Below are positions 30,571-41,016 of a DNA stretch of 43,167 bases, piece by piece. A model generated the notes under the pieces. It searched no databases. It was not told where the DNA came from and was given only the letters and a program-made list of their open reading frames with translations. Position 1 is the first letter of the stretch, and every line of letters begins with the position of its first letter. The position numbers and the translations under genes are program-made. The DNA comes from a bacterium (GTDB lineage Bacteria; DUMJ01), in assembly GCA_026418035.1 (NCBI GenBank), contig JAOACC010000037.1:1-43167 (forward strand). Direction: 5' to 3'.

Positions 30571-31998
30571 ATGCTGGATAGGACTATCTTTCGTATGTAT
30601 GATATACGAGGTGAGTTTGGTAGAGAAATTACTCCAGAGATAATGGAAACTATAGGAAAAGCCTACAGTATATATCTAAGAAACAAAATAACTAAGGAAC
30701 AGTATACCGTATCTATTGGAAGAGATGTAAGGCTACACTCTAAGACCCTTTTTGATGGGCTTGTCAAAGGATTAAATGCAGGTGGTATTAATGTTATAGA
30801 TATTGGTGTTTGTCCGACGCCTGCTTTGTATTTCTCTCTCTTTAAGCTAGATATAGATGGAGGACTAATGATTACTGCAAGCCATAACCCTCCAGAATTT
30901 AATGGATTAAAAATATGTGTTGGGAAAGAGACTATATTTGGTGATGAGATACAGAAGCTTTATGAGATAGCAAAAGATGTTGAAAGCGAGAAGATAGATT
31001 TTAACTTCGAGAAAGGATATATAGAATCTTTTGACATATTATCTCTTTATAGAGATTTTCTTGTAGAAGAATTTAGAAAGGGGCCGCTGGGAAGGATAAC
31101 TTCTGGGTTAATAAAGATAGGAATTGATAGTGGGAATGGATGTGCTGGTCTTATAGTTCCACAGATACTTAAAGAACTAAATATATCTTTAGTTGAACTT
31201 TACTCAGAACCAGATGGTAGATTCCCAAATCATCATCCCGATCCCACATTATTGGAGACGTTAGAAGATCTAATAAAAATAGTGAAAGAACATAGGCTTG
31301 ATTTAGGGATTTCTTATGATGGTGATGTAGACAGAATAGGGATTGTAGACGAGAATGGTAATGTTGTCTATGGAGACAAATTAACTTATATATTTGCCAA
31401 AGAAGTATTAAAGAATAATCCTGGGGCAAAGATAATAAGTGAGGTTAAAGCATCTAAGACCCTGTTTGATGGGATTGAAAAGCTTGGAGGGATTCCCATT
31501 CTTTCTCCAGTAGGTCATTCTCTAATTAAAAAGAAATTAAGAGAAGAATCTGCCCTTTTGGCTGGAGAAATGAGTGGTCATATGTTCTTTAATGATAGAT
31601 ATTTTGGATATGATGATGCTATATATGCAACTCTAAGGATTCTAGAGATAATAGCTCGAGAAAAGCTTAATAATCCTAACTTTGTTTTCTCAGACCTTTT
31701 AAAGGACCTGCCAGAAGTATATGTTTCTCCAGAAATAAGGGTAGACTGTCCAGAAGAGAGAAAGTTTCAGATAGTAGAAGAATTTTTGCCAAGATTTAAG
31801 AGTAAGTTCCCAGAGGTAGCTGAGGATATAGTTAAGGTTGTAACTATTGATGGGTTAAGAGTAGAATTTCAAGATGGTTGGAGCCTTATAAGGGCAAGCA
31901 ATACACAACCTGCTCTTGTATTAAGGTTCGAGGCTAATACTAAGGAGAAATTGGAATTTTATAGAAGAATCTTTGAGGAAACTATTCATTCTTTATGA
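30571..31998 (+). CDS. manB: Phosphomannomutase / phosphoglucomutase
   Basis: FRMYDIRGEFG, GGLMITASHNPPEFNGLKI, SYDGDVDRIGIVDENG, RASNTQPALVLRFEA. Track start 30502 is inside the terminator; ATG 30571 follows aaggagg by 10 nt. Confidence 0.94.
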   Translation: MLDRTIFRMYDIRGEFGREITPEIMETIGKAYSIYLRNKITKEQYTVSIGRDVRLHSKTLFDGLVKGLNAGGINVIDIGVCPTPALYFSLFKLDIDGGLMITASHNPPEFNGLKICVGKETIFGDEIQKLYEIAKDVESEKIDFNFEKGYIESFDILSLYRDFLVEEFRKGPLGRITSGLIKIGIDSGNGCAGLIVPQILKELNISLVELYSEPDGRFPNHHPDPTLLETLEDLIKIVKEHRLDLGISYDGDVDRIGIVDENGNVVYGDKLTYIFAKEVLKNNPGAKIISEVKASKTLFDGIEKLGGIPILSPVGHSLIKKKLREESALLAGEMSGHMFFNDRYFGYDDAIYATLRILEIIAREKLNNPNFVFSDLLKDLPEVYVSPEIRVDCPEERKFQIVEEFLPRFKSKFPEVAEDIVKVVTIDGLRVEFQDGWSLIRASNTQPALVLRFEANTKEKLEFYRRIFEETIHSL

Positions 31999-33542
31999 TT
32001 AACATACATAAGCAGTCAATATTACAGGCAACAATCTTACTTACTGTTATAGCATTTGTAAGTAGAATTTTAGGCTTCTTTAGAGAGGTCGTCATAGCAA
32101 ATATATTTGGAGCTAAAGCAGTAACGGATGCATATTTGGTTGCCCAGGTACTTCCATTAACTTTAGCTGGACTGGTAAGTGGAGCCCTGACTACTGTTTT
32201 TATACCCGTATTTTTGGAGGAGAAGGAAAAGAATGGAGAAGGCAAGGCTTGGTATGCTGCAAATACTGTTCTTAGTGTGTCTTTAGTATATCTAATTATA
32301 GTATTATTCCTGTCTTACTTTTTTACAGAGCAGTTTTTAAGATTGATAGCTCCCGGCTTTCCAAGCGACAGACTAGAATTGGCTATTTTAATGACTAGAA
32401 TGCTACTTCCTTCTCTTTTATTTTATGGGCTTCTGGGAATCCTTACCGGTCTTTCTCAGTCATATAAACAGTTTTTAGTTCCTGGAATAGGCGGTCTTCT
32501 CCATAATATATGTATAATCCTCTCCATTTTAATTCTAGGTAGAAACCTTCCTCCACTTAGCCTTGCTTTGGGTAATGTTTTAGGCGTATTTTTGCAAGTT
32601 TTTTTGGTTCTTATTTATTTGAAAAGTAGACTACCGTATATAAAGTGGCACATAGATTTTTCTCATCCAGCAGTTAAGAAGACATTTTATCTTATGATTC
32701 CTATATTACTTGGGACTAGTGTTAGTTATATAAATACTATAATCGATAGGATTTTTGCCTCTGGACTGCCAGAAGGTTCTATCTCTGCACTAAATTTTGG
32801 TGCAAGGGTAAAAGACCTTCCTGTTTCACTCTTTGCCAGTTCTCTCTCTGTAGCTATATATCCTACTACTTCTGAACTGGTAGTGGAGGGCGAAAATGAT
32901 AAGATTATAGAGTTACTTAATAAAGCTATTAGATTTACCTGGATGATAGTTATTCCAGCAAGTATCGGTCTTATAGTTTTAGACAAGGAGATAATTACGC
33001 TTCTTTTTGAGAGGGGAGCTTTTGATAGTAAGGCTACGATTCTTACCGCTAGTGCACTTAGATATTATTCTATAGGTCTATTTGCCTTTTCTGCTAGTCC
33101 TATAGTTGCTAGAACTTTTTATTCTTTTCAGGATACAGTCACCCCTGTAATAGTTGGTTTTTTAGCTGTGGGGCTAAATATATGTCTTAATGCCATTTTG
33201 ATAAGGATAATGGCTCACTCTGGATTAGCTTTAGCAACTTCTATCTCCAGTATATTTTCCTTTATTCTATTATTAATTTTATTAAGAAAGAAACTTAGAT
33301 GTATAGGCGGAAGAAAATTAATTTTTGACTTTATTAAGATTTTGTTTTCTTCTCTTGTAATGGGAGTCGCTTTACATCTCTCTAAAACCTGCTTAAATTT
33401 TATTGGAAGTGAATTTTTAAAGACAGTTGTTCTTATATTGCTAGGGATATTTATTTATAGTATTATTATGTTGTTAGTTATAGGCGAAGATAGAAAGAAG
33501 TTGAGATCTATTTTAAGTAAATTTATAAAGAGCTATTCTTAG
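31995..33542 (+). CDS. murJ: Lipid II flippase MurJ (MviN family)
   Basis: SRILGFFREVVIANIFGAKAVTDAYLVAQVLPLTLAGLVSGALTTVFIPVF. Confidence 0.94.
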   Translation: MINIHKQSILQATILLTVIAFVSRILGFFREVVIANIFGAKAVTDAYLVAQVLPLTLAGLVSGALTTVFIPVFLEEKEKNGEGKAWYAANTVLSVSLVYLIIVLFLSYFFTEQFLRLIAPGFPSDRLELAILMTRMLLPSLLFYGLLGILTGLSQSYKQFLVPGIGGLLHNICIILSILILGRNLPPLSLALGNVLGVFLQVFLVLIYLKSRLPYIKWHIDFSHPAVKKTFYLMIPILLGTSVSYINTIIDRIFASGLPEGSISALNFGARVKDLPVSLFASSLSVAIYPTTSELVVEGENDKIIELLNKAIRFTWMIVIPASIGLIVLDKEIITLLFERGAFDSKATILTASALRYYSIGLFAFSASPIVARTFYSFQDTVTPVIVGFLAVGLNICLNAILIRIMAHSGLALATSISSIFSFILLLILLRKKLRCIGGRKLIFDFIKILFSSLVMGVALHLSKTCLNFIGSEFLKTVVLILLGIFIYSIIMLLVIGEDRKKLRSILSKFIKSYS

Positions 33543-33566
33543 GTAAGATCAAAAGAGAGGTGAATT

Positions 33567-35285
33567 ATGTTTTACGATAATATAGATGCTTTGGGGACAT
33601 ATATAGAGGTGTGTCTTGATAGGTATAAAGATAATACCTTCCTTTGCGAACTTGATGAAGGTGAAGTAGTTGCTTCTGTTACTTATGGAGAGGCTAAAGA
33701 TAGAATTCAGGGTATAAAGAGTATATTGAAAGAAAATGGCATAAAACCTGGAGATAAAGTTGCACTTCTTGGAGAAAATTCTATAAATTGGGGTCTTGTC
33801 TATATGGCAATTGTAACATATGGAGCTATAATCGTTCCTATCTTACATGAATTTGATAGTGTTAGTATCTCTAATATCATAAATATGTCTGAATCGCGAA
33901 TCCTTTTTGTCTCTTCTTCACTACTTGAAAAGATAGAAGAAGGCAACTTACCCTACCTAGAGAAGATCTATCTGTTAGATGATTTTAGAGAGGTAGAGAT
34001 AAAAGATGTTAAAGAGGTAAAATCACAGTTAAAGAGTAGATTTCTAGAATTTAAGAATAGAATAGATCAGCTATTTTTTGAGCGTAGAAACAAGATAAAA
34101 CTTGAGTCTAAGGAATACATCCCAAAGGCAGATGATATTGCAGCGATAGTCTATACATCTGGGACTACTGGAAGGTCCAAGGGAGTTATGCTTACACACA
34201 AAAATATCTACTGGAACATCTTGGCAGCGTTAGAATATATAGAGATTAACAGTAATGATAGATTCCTCTCTATTCTTCCGTCATCTCATACTTATGAATG
34301 TACCTTTACCTTGCTCCTCTCTATGGTTGGAGGTGCAAGTGTATACTATCTTAAGCAGAAACCTAGCCCTAAGGTTTTACTAAAAGCTTTCGAGAAGGTA
34401 AAGCCGACTATGGTTATGATGGTTCCATTAGTAATAGAGAAGATATATAAAAAGAGTGTATTACCTAAATTGCAGGATAATATTCTCTTAAAGGGAGCGA
34501 CTAAGATTAAACCTCTTAGAAAACTTCTCCATAAAAAGGCTTGCAAGTCTCTTCTGGAAGCATTTGGTGGTAATATAAAGCTTATATGTATTGGAGGAGC
34601 TCCTCTTAGCCCTGACGTAGATCTATTCCTTTTAGAAGGAGAGTTTCCTAGCGCTGTAGGATATGGTATGACAGAATGTGCCCCTCTAATCACCTTTGCT
34701 ATGCCTGATAAAAAGAGATTTCAAAGTTGTGGATACCCTATAAAGGGAGCACAGATAAAAATAGATAATCCAGACCCAGTAACTGGTGTTGGGGAAGTTT
34801 TAGTAAAAGGTCCTATGGTCACTAGGGGGTATTATAAGAATGAAGAAGAAACGAGAAGGTTATTTACTCCAGATGGTTGGATGAGAACTGGTGACTTAGG
34901 GTATATAGATAAGGATAATTATCTGTATCTTAAAGGGAGATTGAAAAATGTTATTCTAGGTCCTAGTGGAGAAAATATATATCCAGAAGAAATAGAACAG
35001 GTTCTATGTGAAAATAGAGGAGTCTTAGAGGCTTTAGTATTAGAAAGGGAAGGGAAATTAGTAGCCTATATATATCCTGATTACGATTTTTTAAATACTG
35101 AATTGAAACTTCTTGAGATCGAATCTAATCAGGCAAGAGAAAGACTTGAGAAGTATTTTGATGACCTTATAAAAGAAACGAATAAGAGACTTCCTACCTT
35201 TTCTCAGATTAAAGATTTTAACATAGTAGAAAAGGAATTTGAAAAGACCCCTACACAGAAGATAAAGCGATACATATATATGTAA
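33567..35285 (+). CDS. AMP-dependent synthetase / long-chain acyl-CoA synthetase
   Basis: AAIVYTSGTTGRSKGVMLTHKN, GYGMTECAPL, GWMRTGDLGYID. Confidence 0.92.
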   Translation: MFYDNIDALGTYIEVCLDRYKDNTFLCELDEGEVVASVTYGEAKDRIQGIKSILKENGIKPGDKVALLGENSINWGLVYMAIVTYGAIIVPILHEFDSVSISNIINMSESRILFVSSSLLEKIEEGNLPYLEKIYLLDDFREVEIKDVKEVKSQLKSRFLEFKNRIDQLFFERRNKIKLESKEYIPKADDIAAIVYTSGTTGRSKGVMLTHKNIYWNILAALEYIEINSNDRFLSILPSSHTYECTFTLLLSMVGGASVYYLKQKPSPKVLLKAFEKVKPTMVMMVPLVIEKIYKKSVLPKLQDNILLKGATKIKPLRKLLHKKACKSLLEAFGGNIKLICIGGAPLSPDVDLFLLEGEFPSAVGYGMTECAPLITFAMPDKKRFQSCGYPIKGAQIKIDNPDPVTGVGEVLVKGPMVTRGYYKNEEETRRLFTPDGWMRTGDLGYIDKDNYLYLKGRLKNVILGPSGENIYPEEIEQVLCENRGVLEALVLEREGKLVAYIYPDYDFLNTELKLLEIESNQARERLEKYFDDLIKETNKRLPTFSQIKDFNIVEKEFEKTPTQKIKRYIYM

Positions 35286-35288
35286 TTT

Positions 35289-36047
35289 TTACTCTAGTTC
35301 TTGGGAGTTAAATAAATATACCCCTATAGATACTAGCAAGATAGACAATATGATACTAGATATCGTAGTTTTTAGAGCAGAGCTCCACTTTATACCAGTT
35401 GTTATCCATTGGTTTTCCAAGGATGATAAATATATTGGATTATAGTTTTTTATAGATGGAAACATATTTAATATGCCGAGAATTATAAATATAACGATAA
35501 ATATTCCACCAGCCTGAATGATATTATTTCCTAATGAACTTGAAAATATAGTTAGAGAAACAATAAATGTCATATAGATAAAGAATAATATACAACTCTG
35601 TAAAGGTATTTCGAAGTTAGTATCAGGGAAGAGTATTACTGAGTAATAGTAACATAGGAAGAAAGCTATTAAGGTCAATATAAAGACTAAAGATATCTGG
35701 AAGAAGAACTTTGCTAGAATCCACTTTTTTCTATCTACCCCTTTACTTACAATAAGTCCTGCAGTCTTACGATTTTTCTCCTCTGCAACACTTCCAATAA
35801 AGAGTAAGACTACGATTAAAAATACCATCTGATTTAGATTCTTGAAGAATTGTAAAAATGCATCCTTCCAAGTAGGAGGAGGAACTATTATAGTAATTTC
35901 CGAACTTATAGACTTTATCAATTCTGGCATAACCTTAGCGGTTATAGGACTCATAATAGAAAAGAGAAGGAAGGTAATAATTATAGCTATGAGTTTTCCT
36001 GTTTTTTTGAACTCATAAAACTCTTTTTTTATTAATTTAAGCACCAC
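35289..36047 (-). CDS. ABC-2 type transporter permease
   Basis: Six hydrophobic segments; EEKNRKTAGLIVSKGVDRKKWILAKF motif; adjacent to ATPase gene. Confidence 0.85.
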   Translation of the reverse strand: MVLKLIKKEFYEFKKTGKLIAIIITFLLFSIMSPITAKVMPELIKSISSEITIIVPPPTWKDAFLQFFKNLNQMVFLIVVLLFIGSVAEEKNRKTAGLIVSKGVDRKKWILAKFFFQISLVFILTLIAFFLCYYYSVILFPDTNFEIPLQSCILFFIYMTFIVSLTIFSSSLGNNIIQAGGIFIVIFIILGILNMFPSIKNYNPIYLSSLENQWITTGIKWSSALKTTISSIILSILLVSIGVYLFNSQELE

Positions 36048-36942
36048 TTGTTACCTCCAAGAATATATCTTCAAGCGAAGGTTCTAGTATCTCAAGTTTT
36101 TCTAATAAAAGACCATCTTGAACAACAATTTTAGGAATCTCTTTTAGTGTATACTGGATATCTAAGACTTCTATAACAACACTACTATTTTTAACCTCTA
36201 CAGAGTTTGGCTTTAGACTTTCCTTTATCCTCTCCAAAAATTTCTCTAAGTCATCTACCTCTATCAAGATTCTTCTTTTCCAGTATCTTTTTTTAATATT
36301 CTCTATACTATCTTCTAAAAGTAATCTTCCTTCCTTTAAAATACCTATTCTATCACATATCCTTTCCACATCGGAGAGTATGTGGGTAGAAAAGAATACA
36401 GTCTTAGTGCTCTTTAATGAGTAAATTAGATCTAAAACCTCTTTCCTACCCTGTGGATCTAGGCTAGAGGTTGGTTCATCTAGTATGAGAAGTTCTGGAT
36501 CTGATAGAAGTGCTTGTGCCAAACCGAGTCTTTGCTTCATTCCCCTGGAATAAGTTCCTATTCTACTCTTTTCATTCCTTAGTCCTACCAATTCTAGAGT
36601 TTCTTCTATCCTCTTCTTTGGATTTTCTATATCTGTTATATCCGCTATAAATGAGAGAAATTCTCTTGCAGTAAAGAAGTTATAGAAGTTTGGAACATCA
36701 GGAAGAAATCCTACCTTCCTTAGATAATTCCTACTTTTTCTTATATCTTCACCTAATATATAGGCAGTTCCCCCTGTTGGTTTTGCTAAGTTTAAAAGGA
36801 CTCTTATTGTAGTTGTCTTTCCAGCTCCATTTGGACCAAGATACCCAAATATAATACCCTTAGGGATTTCTAGATTTAAATTGTCTAAAGCCTTTTTGCC
36901 CTTGAAATATTTACAGAGTCTCTCTGTAGTTATAATACTCAT
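36037..36942 (-). CDS. ABC transporter ATP-binding protein (CcmA/DrrA-like)
   Basis: GPNGAGKTTTIRVLLNL, YSRGMKQRLGLAQALLSDPELLILDEP. Likely start is MSIITTERL at 36942, ATGA-coupled to the upstream gene. Confidence 0.92.
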   Translation of the reverse strand: MSIITTERLCKYFKGKKALDNLNLEIPKGIIFGYLGPNGAGKTTTIRVLLNLAKPTGGTAYILGEDIRKSRNYLRKVGFLPDVPNFYNFFTAREFLSFIADITDIENPKKRIEETLELVGLRNEKSRIGTYSRGMKQRLGLAQALLSDPELLILDEPTSSLDPQGRKEVLDLIYSLKSTKTVFFSTHILSDVERICDRIGILKEGRLLLEDSIENIKKRYWKRRILIEVDDLEKFLERIKESLKPNSVEVKNSSVVIEVLDIQYTLKEIPKIVVQDGLLLEKLEILEPSLEDIFLEVTSGA

Positions 36943-37139
36943 TGCCTTCTTCCAAATATAAGATAGATAATTACTCCTAATATTTGAAATGCAATTATAA
37001 CTATACCCCAAAGAATCTTAGGTCCTCTAACTTCTTCTATTGAACGCTTAATTAGATCAATTAAAGCATATATTTGAAGTCCTATTTGTAAAATAAGTAT
37101 TGGAAGAAATAATTTCCAATTAGATAATACTGTCTCCAT
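36939..37139 (-). CDS. PLDc_N-type small membrane protein
   Basis: Two TM segments, ALIDLIKRS...GPKILWGIVIIAFQILGVIIYLIFGRRQ. Confidence 0.8.
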   Translation of the reverse strand: METVLSNWKLFLPILILQIGLQIYALIDLIKRSIEEVRGPKILWGIVIIAFQILGVIIYLIFGRRQ

Positions 37140-37180
37140 AGATTTTATCTACCTCCTATAGGCTCAGTTTTAGTAATCCT

Positions 37181-38863
37181 TTATTTTATCATAGACTTTA
37201 ATCTATTGATCTCACTACTTAATTCTATAAATCTTCTATTTAGATCTTCTTTATTTTCGTCCTTTTCCTTACTTAATTCGCTTATTATTTTTGAAAGCTG
37301 TACCTCTAATAAGAGTATCTTATCTTTAATCTCTCCATCTCTTAATCTAGATCTTTTAAAGAGATAATATTCGTAATCTCCAGGATAAACCGTTATTCTA
37401 CAATTCTCTATCTCCCAGATTGTATCTGCAATTTTAGACACAAAGTATCTATCATGTGAAACAAATATTATACTACCTTTATACCATTTTAATGCCTCTT
37501 CTATGACTTCTCTAGAGCTTATATCAAGGAAATTGGTGGGCTCATCCATAAGTAAGATGTTAAATCCGCCAAGAATTAATTTTGCAAGTGTAACTCTTAC
37601 TCTTTCTCCCATGCTTAATGAGCTTATAGGCTTTAAAACCTCATCCTCAAGGAATAAAAGACAACCCAAGAGTGTTCTTATAGTTGTTATATCAGAATTA
37701 GATGCTCTTTTTACCTCTTCTATAATTGTATTCTCTAGATTAAGAAGGTTAATTTCTTGTTCTAAATAACCAATCTTAGCCGATTTTGATATCCAAACTT
37801 CACCCTTAGTTGGAGATTCTTCCCCTAAAATTATACGCAGTAATGTAGTCTTTCCCGCCCCATTATTACCCAATAATGCTATCTTTTGTCCATTTTTTAC
37901 AGATAAATCGGCATTTTCAAAAAGTAGCTTATTGCCAAATGATTTAGATAAAGCAGTACATCGGATTATGGTATCTAACCCTTCATCTTTAGAGTCAAAT
38001 TCAAGTTTGATATGTTGCTCCTCAAAAGGCTTTTCTTTAGCCTCCAATCTTTCTATACGTTTTTCTATAGATTTGCCAATCTTAGCCACTTTAGAGGCTT
38101 TTCTTCCATAGAAATCTTTAGAGTACCGCCAAAAAGAGTCTTTTTTATCTTTTATCCTCCCTACAGATTGAGCTCTTTCCTTTATCTTTCTGCTAGCCTC
38201 CTCTAGTCTTTTCTTTTCTTCAGTGTATCTTTCGTATTCTTGCCAAGCTCTTTCTAGCTCTTCTTTTTTCTTTTGGGCATAGTTAGAGTAATTACCAGTA
38301 TATAAACTTATCTTGCCTCTATAGATTTCGATAATCTTATTGGTAACCTTATCTAGGAGAAACCTATCGTGAGATACTATTAATAGCGTTCCACTAAATT
38401 TATTCAGCTCTTCCTCAAGAAATTCTATTCCTTTTATATCTATGTGATTAGTTGGTTCATCCAAGATAAGAATTATTGGCTTATCTTCTAAAAGCTCTGC
38501 CAATTTTAGTTTTGTTTTCTCTCCTCCACTTAAGACTTTACAAGGAGAATCAAGTATATCTTTTCTTAGTCCCATCCGCTTTAAAATAGCGCTTGAAGAG
38601 TGGATTTTGAAACACTCTCTAACTAATTTATTTTCAGGTAGTGTTAAATCTTGAGGTAAGTATCCAATTTTCCCAGATACTTCTACATACCCCCTGTCAG
38701 GTTCCAAGATGTTAAGTATAAGCTTTAGAAGGGTAGTCTTACCTGTTCCGTTAGGGCCAACAATTCCTATTCTATCTCCAGCATGGATATCAAGAGAAAA
38801 CTTCTCAAAGAGAGTCCTTTCTCCGTAAGACTTGGAAAGGTCTCTTATTCTTATTGTTAACAA
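37181..38863 (-). CDS. ABC-F family ATPase (Uup/EttA-like translation factor)
   Basis: Two NBDs (GPNGTGKTTLLKL; GNNGAGKTTLLRI) with charged linker; TTG start behind agaggtg. Confidence 0.93.
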   Translation of the reverse strand: MLTIRIRDLSKSYGERTLFEKFSLDIHAGDRIGIVGPNGTGKTTLLKLILNILEPDRGYVEVSGKIGYLPQDLTLPENKLVRECFKIHSSSAILKRMGLRKDILDSPCKVLSGGEKTKLKLAELLEDKPIILILDEPTNHIDIKGIEFLEEELNKFSGTLLIVSHDRFLLDKVTNKIIEIYRGKISLYTGNYSNYAQKKKEELERAWQEYERYTEEKKRLEEASRKIKERAQSVGRIKDKKDSFWRYSKDFYGRKASKVAKIGKSIEKRIERLEAKEKPFEEQHIKLEFDSKDEGLDTIIRCTALSKSFGNKLLFENADLSVKNGQKIALLGNNGAGKTTLLRIILGEESPTKGEVWISKSAKIGYLEQEINLLNLENTIIEEVKRASNSDITTIRTLLGCLLFLEDEVLKPISSLSMGERVRVTLAKLILGGFNILLMDEPTNFLDISSREVIEEALKWYKGSIIFVSHDRYFVSKIADTIWEIENCRITVYPGDYEYYLFKRSRLRDGEIKDKILLLEVQLSKIISELSKEKDENKEDLNRRFIELSSEINRLKSMIK

Positions 38864-39081
38864 AAAATCACCTCTTATATTTAATGTAGTCTTTTTACTA
38901 ACTCTAAGCCCTTATATTATAACATTTAGATTCTAAGATGAATACAGTTGTAAAAGGTACACATAGTGCAGATTGGCTTTATGACAAGATAAATGATGAA
39001 TCCTTAGGGTAGAATTCAATTCTTCGCTAAAAATGAATTAATAAATTCTGATAATAGAAAACCCCTTAGATTAGGGTGGGT

Positions 39082-39110
39082 TTGACTTAAGCATATTCTT
39101 ATAGTATAGT
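39082..39110 (+). promoter_or_regulatory. Sigma-A-type promoter of the TolB-like gene
   Basis: TTGACT (39082-39087)-17 nt-TATAGT (39105-39110). Confidence 0.85.
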
Positions 39111-39113
39111 ATG

Positions 39114-39257
39114 TTTAGAGACAGGATAATGAAAGGAGTTGGGAGTGGGGAAAACGATATAAAATATGGAATATCTCTTGTTTTTCCGAGAGGATTTGGA
39201 TTTTAAGAGAAAGAGTTCTTAAGTATTCTAAAATTTATTCTTTATCTTGTCTCTAAA
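39114..39257 (+). ncRNA. Candidate structured leader RNA closed by a 16-bp stem
   Basis: TTTAGAGACAGGATAA (39114-39129) pairs with TTATCTTGTCTCTAAA (39242-39257): 15 Watson-Crick pairs + 1 G-U; inner hairpin CTCTTG-TTTTTC-CGAGAG (39175-39192). Confidence 0.55.
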
Positions 39258-39293
39258 GTTTAAAATTTTATCTTTATAGAAAGGAGAAAGAAC

Positions 39294-40205
39294 GTGAAAA
39301 GACTTATGAAATTTTTGGCATTTTTTATTGTTCCAAGTCTCTTTCTTATGGGGCTTTATGGCTGTGACAGTTGTAATCCAGAGCCTGTATTGAATTTAGG
39401 AAAGATTATATTTGCTAGTGCACGTGATACAGATGGCGACCTTGAAATCTACATAATGAATCCAGATGGATCTAATTTGACTAAAATTACTGATAACCAA
39501 GCTAATGATTATTATCCCTCATTTTCAAAGGATGGTTCAAAAATTGTCTTTGTTTCTGATCGAGATGGAAATCCAGAGATTTATACGATGAATAGAGACG
39601 GCACAAACCAAGTCAGAATTACAAATAATTCGGCTTGGGATTATTATCCCAATTTTTCTCCAGACGGAAAGAAGATAGTATTTTATTCTAATAGAGATGG
39701 GAATGGGGAAATCTATCTTTATGATTCCACAGTTATTTCCCATCCTCAATTTACTAATCTTACCAATCATTCTAGCTATGATAGATTTCCATCCTTTTCC
39801 CCAGATGGACAAAAGATTATTTTTGTATCTGACCGTGATGGGGATGATGAAATTTATACAATGAATATAAACGGTTCTAACCTGACTAAGCTTACTGACA
39901 ACAATTCTAATGATTGGTTTCCTCGTTTCTCTCTAGATGGGACAAGGATAGTTTTTACATCTATGCGTGATGGAAGTGAAGAGATTTATACGATGAATGC
40001 GAATGGCTCTAATCAAAATAGGCTTACTGAAGATTCTTATCAAGATTGGTATCCATGTTTTTCTCTAATAGGTACAAGGATTGTTTTTCAATCTAAACGT
40101 GATGGGGTTACTTGGGAGATATACACCATGGACCTTAACGGGACTAATTTGACTAGACTTACAAACCATACATCTGGTAATGCCTATCCTTTCTGGGGAC
40201 CATAA
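39294..40205 (+). CDS. TolB/PD40-type beta-propeller lipoprotein
   Basis: Lipobox LYGC; six repeats of GxKIVFxSxRDGxxEIYTMNxDGSNxxxLTxN..D..P.FS; GTG start behind aaggag. Confidence 0.88.
   Translation: MKRLMKFLAFFIVPSLFLMGLYGCDSCNPEPVLNLGKIIFASARDTDGDLEIYIMNPDGSNLTKITDNQANDYYPSFSKDGSKIVFVSDRDGNPEIYTMNRDGTNQVRITNNSAWDYYPNFSPDGKKIVFYSNRDGNGEIYLYDSTVISHPQFTNLTNHSSYDRFPSFSPDGQKIIFVSDRDGDDEIYTMNINGSNLTKLTDNNSNDWFPRFSLDGTRIVFTSMRDGSEEIYTMNANGSNQNRLTEDSYQDWYPCFSLIGTRIVFQSKRDGVTWEIYTMDLNGTNLTRLTNHTSGNAYPFWGP
39399..40203 (+). repeat. Six tandem ~43-codon propeller repeats
   Basis: Recurring [21 protein letters not shown] units visible in the translation. Confidence 0.85.
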
Positions 40206-40215
40206 GATTAAGCTT

Positions 40216-40245
40216 GGGGCAGGCTAAAGCCTGCCCCTTTGTTTT
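40216..40245 (+). terminator. Rho-independent terminator
   Basis: GGGGCAGGCT-aa-AGCCTGCCCC then tttgtttt. Confidence 0.93.
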
Positions 40246-40278
40246 AGTTAGCTAGATTCCTACACGTCGCAATTATTG

Positions 40279-41016
40279 CTACTTTGCTGAATTTAAAATT
40301 CTTTTTGCATTATTTTTTAATATATTTAATTTTTCCCCCTCGGATATCTTACTACCTTTCACCCAGCCAATAGCTGGTCTTGGGTCTATAAAAGGAAAAT
40401 CTGTTCCAAAAAGAATCCTGTCACTGCCAATTCTTTCAACGTAATACTCAATTATTCCGTTATACATAGCAGAACCCGTCAGATCTAGGTAAACATTATC
40501 GACATTCTTTGCCAAATCTACTGCTAGGAGCATTGATTTTAAGTCTCCTCCTGAGTGTCCCATGATGAATATTGCATTTTGATAAGATTTAGCTACTTCT
40601 ATAAGTGTCCTTACATCTCTTTCCCCCCATGTATGTATTAAGATAGGCCATCTGTGCTCATCTGCATACTTATATGCATATAGATAATTAACCCCATCTA
40701 TGGGGTACAGATGTGTTCCCGGATGTAATTTGATTCCTATAAATCCCTGTGAAGCTCTCTTTTTGAGCTCATCTTCCATCTTACCTGCAAAGTAAGGACT
40801 CAATGTAACATATCCTTTGAACCTATCTGGAAAAGCATTCATAGCTTCAAAAACCATTTCATTACCTAATTCGTAGTCAGGCCCTATTCCTATAAGAGCA
40901 CTTATCCAGGCAAATTCCATGCCTATCCTATCCATTATTTTTACCATAGATAAGAAGTCTCCCCCATCATAGTAAAAGTTATACCACTTCCCTAGATGTG
41001 CATGTGCATCTATCAT
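40279..41016 (-). CDS. Amidohydrolase family 2 (TIM-barrel metal hydrolase), metal site intact
   Basis: MIDAHAHLG (HxH), GIKLHPG, PILIHTW, FIMGHSGG, ILFGTDFPF. Confidence 0.88.
   Translation of the reverse strand: MIDAHAHLGKWYNFYYDGGDFLSMVKIMDRIGMEFAWISALIGIGPDYELGNEMVFEAMNAFPDRFKGYVTLSPYFAGKMEDELKKRASQGFIGIKLHPGTHLYPIDGVNYLYAYKYADEHRWPILIHTWGERDVRTLIEVAKSYQNAIFIMGHSGGDLKSMLLAVDLAKNVDNVYLDLTGSAMYNGIIEYYVERIGSDRILFGTDFPFIDPRPAIGWVKGSKISEGEKLNILKNNAKRILNSAK

Noticed and set aside
39058-39083. AAACCC/GGGTTT inverted repeat as a terminator
   Set aside because: No upstream plus-strand gene ends here and no U-tract follows; it overlaps the promoter -35 and may be only incidental or an operator.
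39114-39257. 6S RNA, SRP RNA or tmRNA identity for the structured leader
   Set aside because: No recognisable SRP tetraloop helix, tmRNA tag/tRNA-like ends, or clear 6S rod with central bubble; left as an unclassified candidate.
39399-40203. CRISPR-like or DNA tandem repeat
   Set aside because: Periodicity is explained by protein-level beta-propeller repeats in an intact reading frame.
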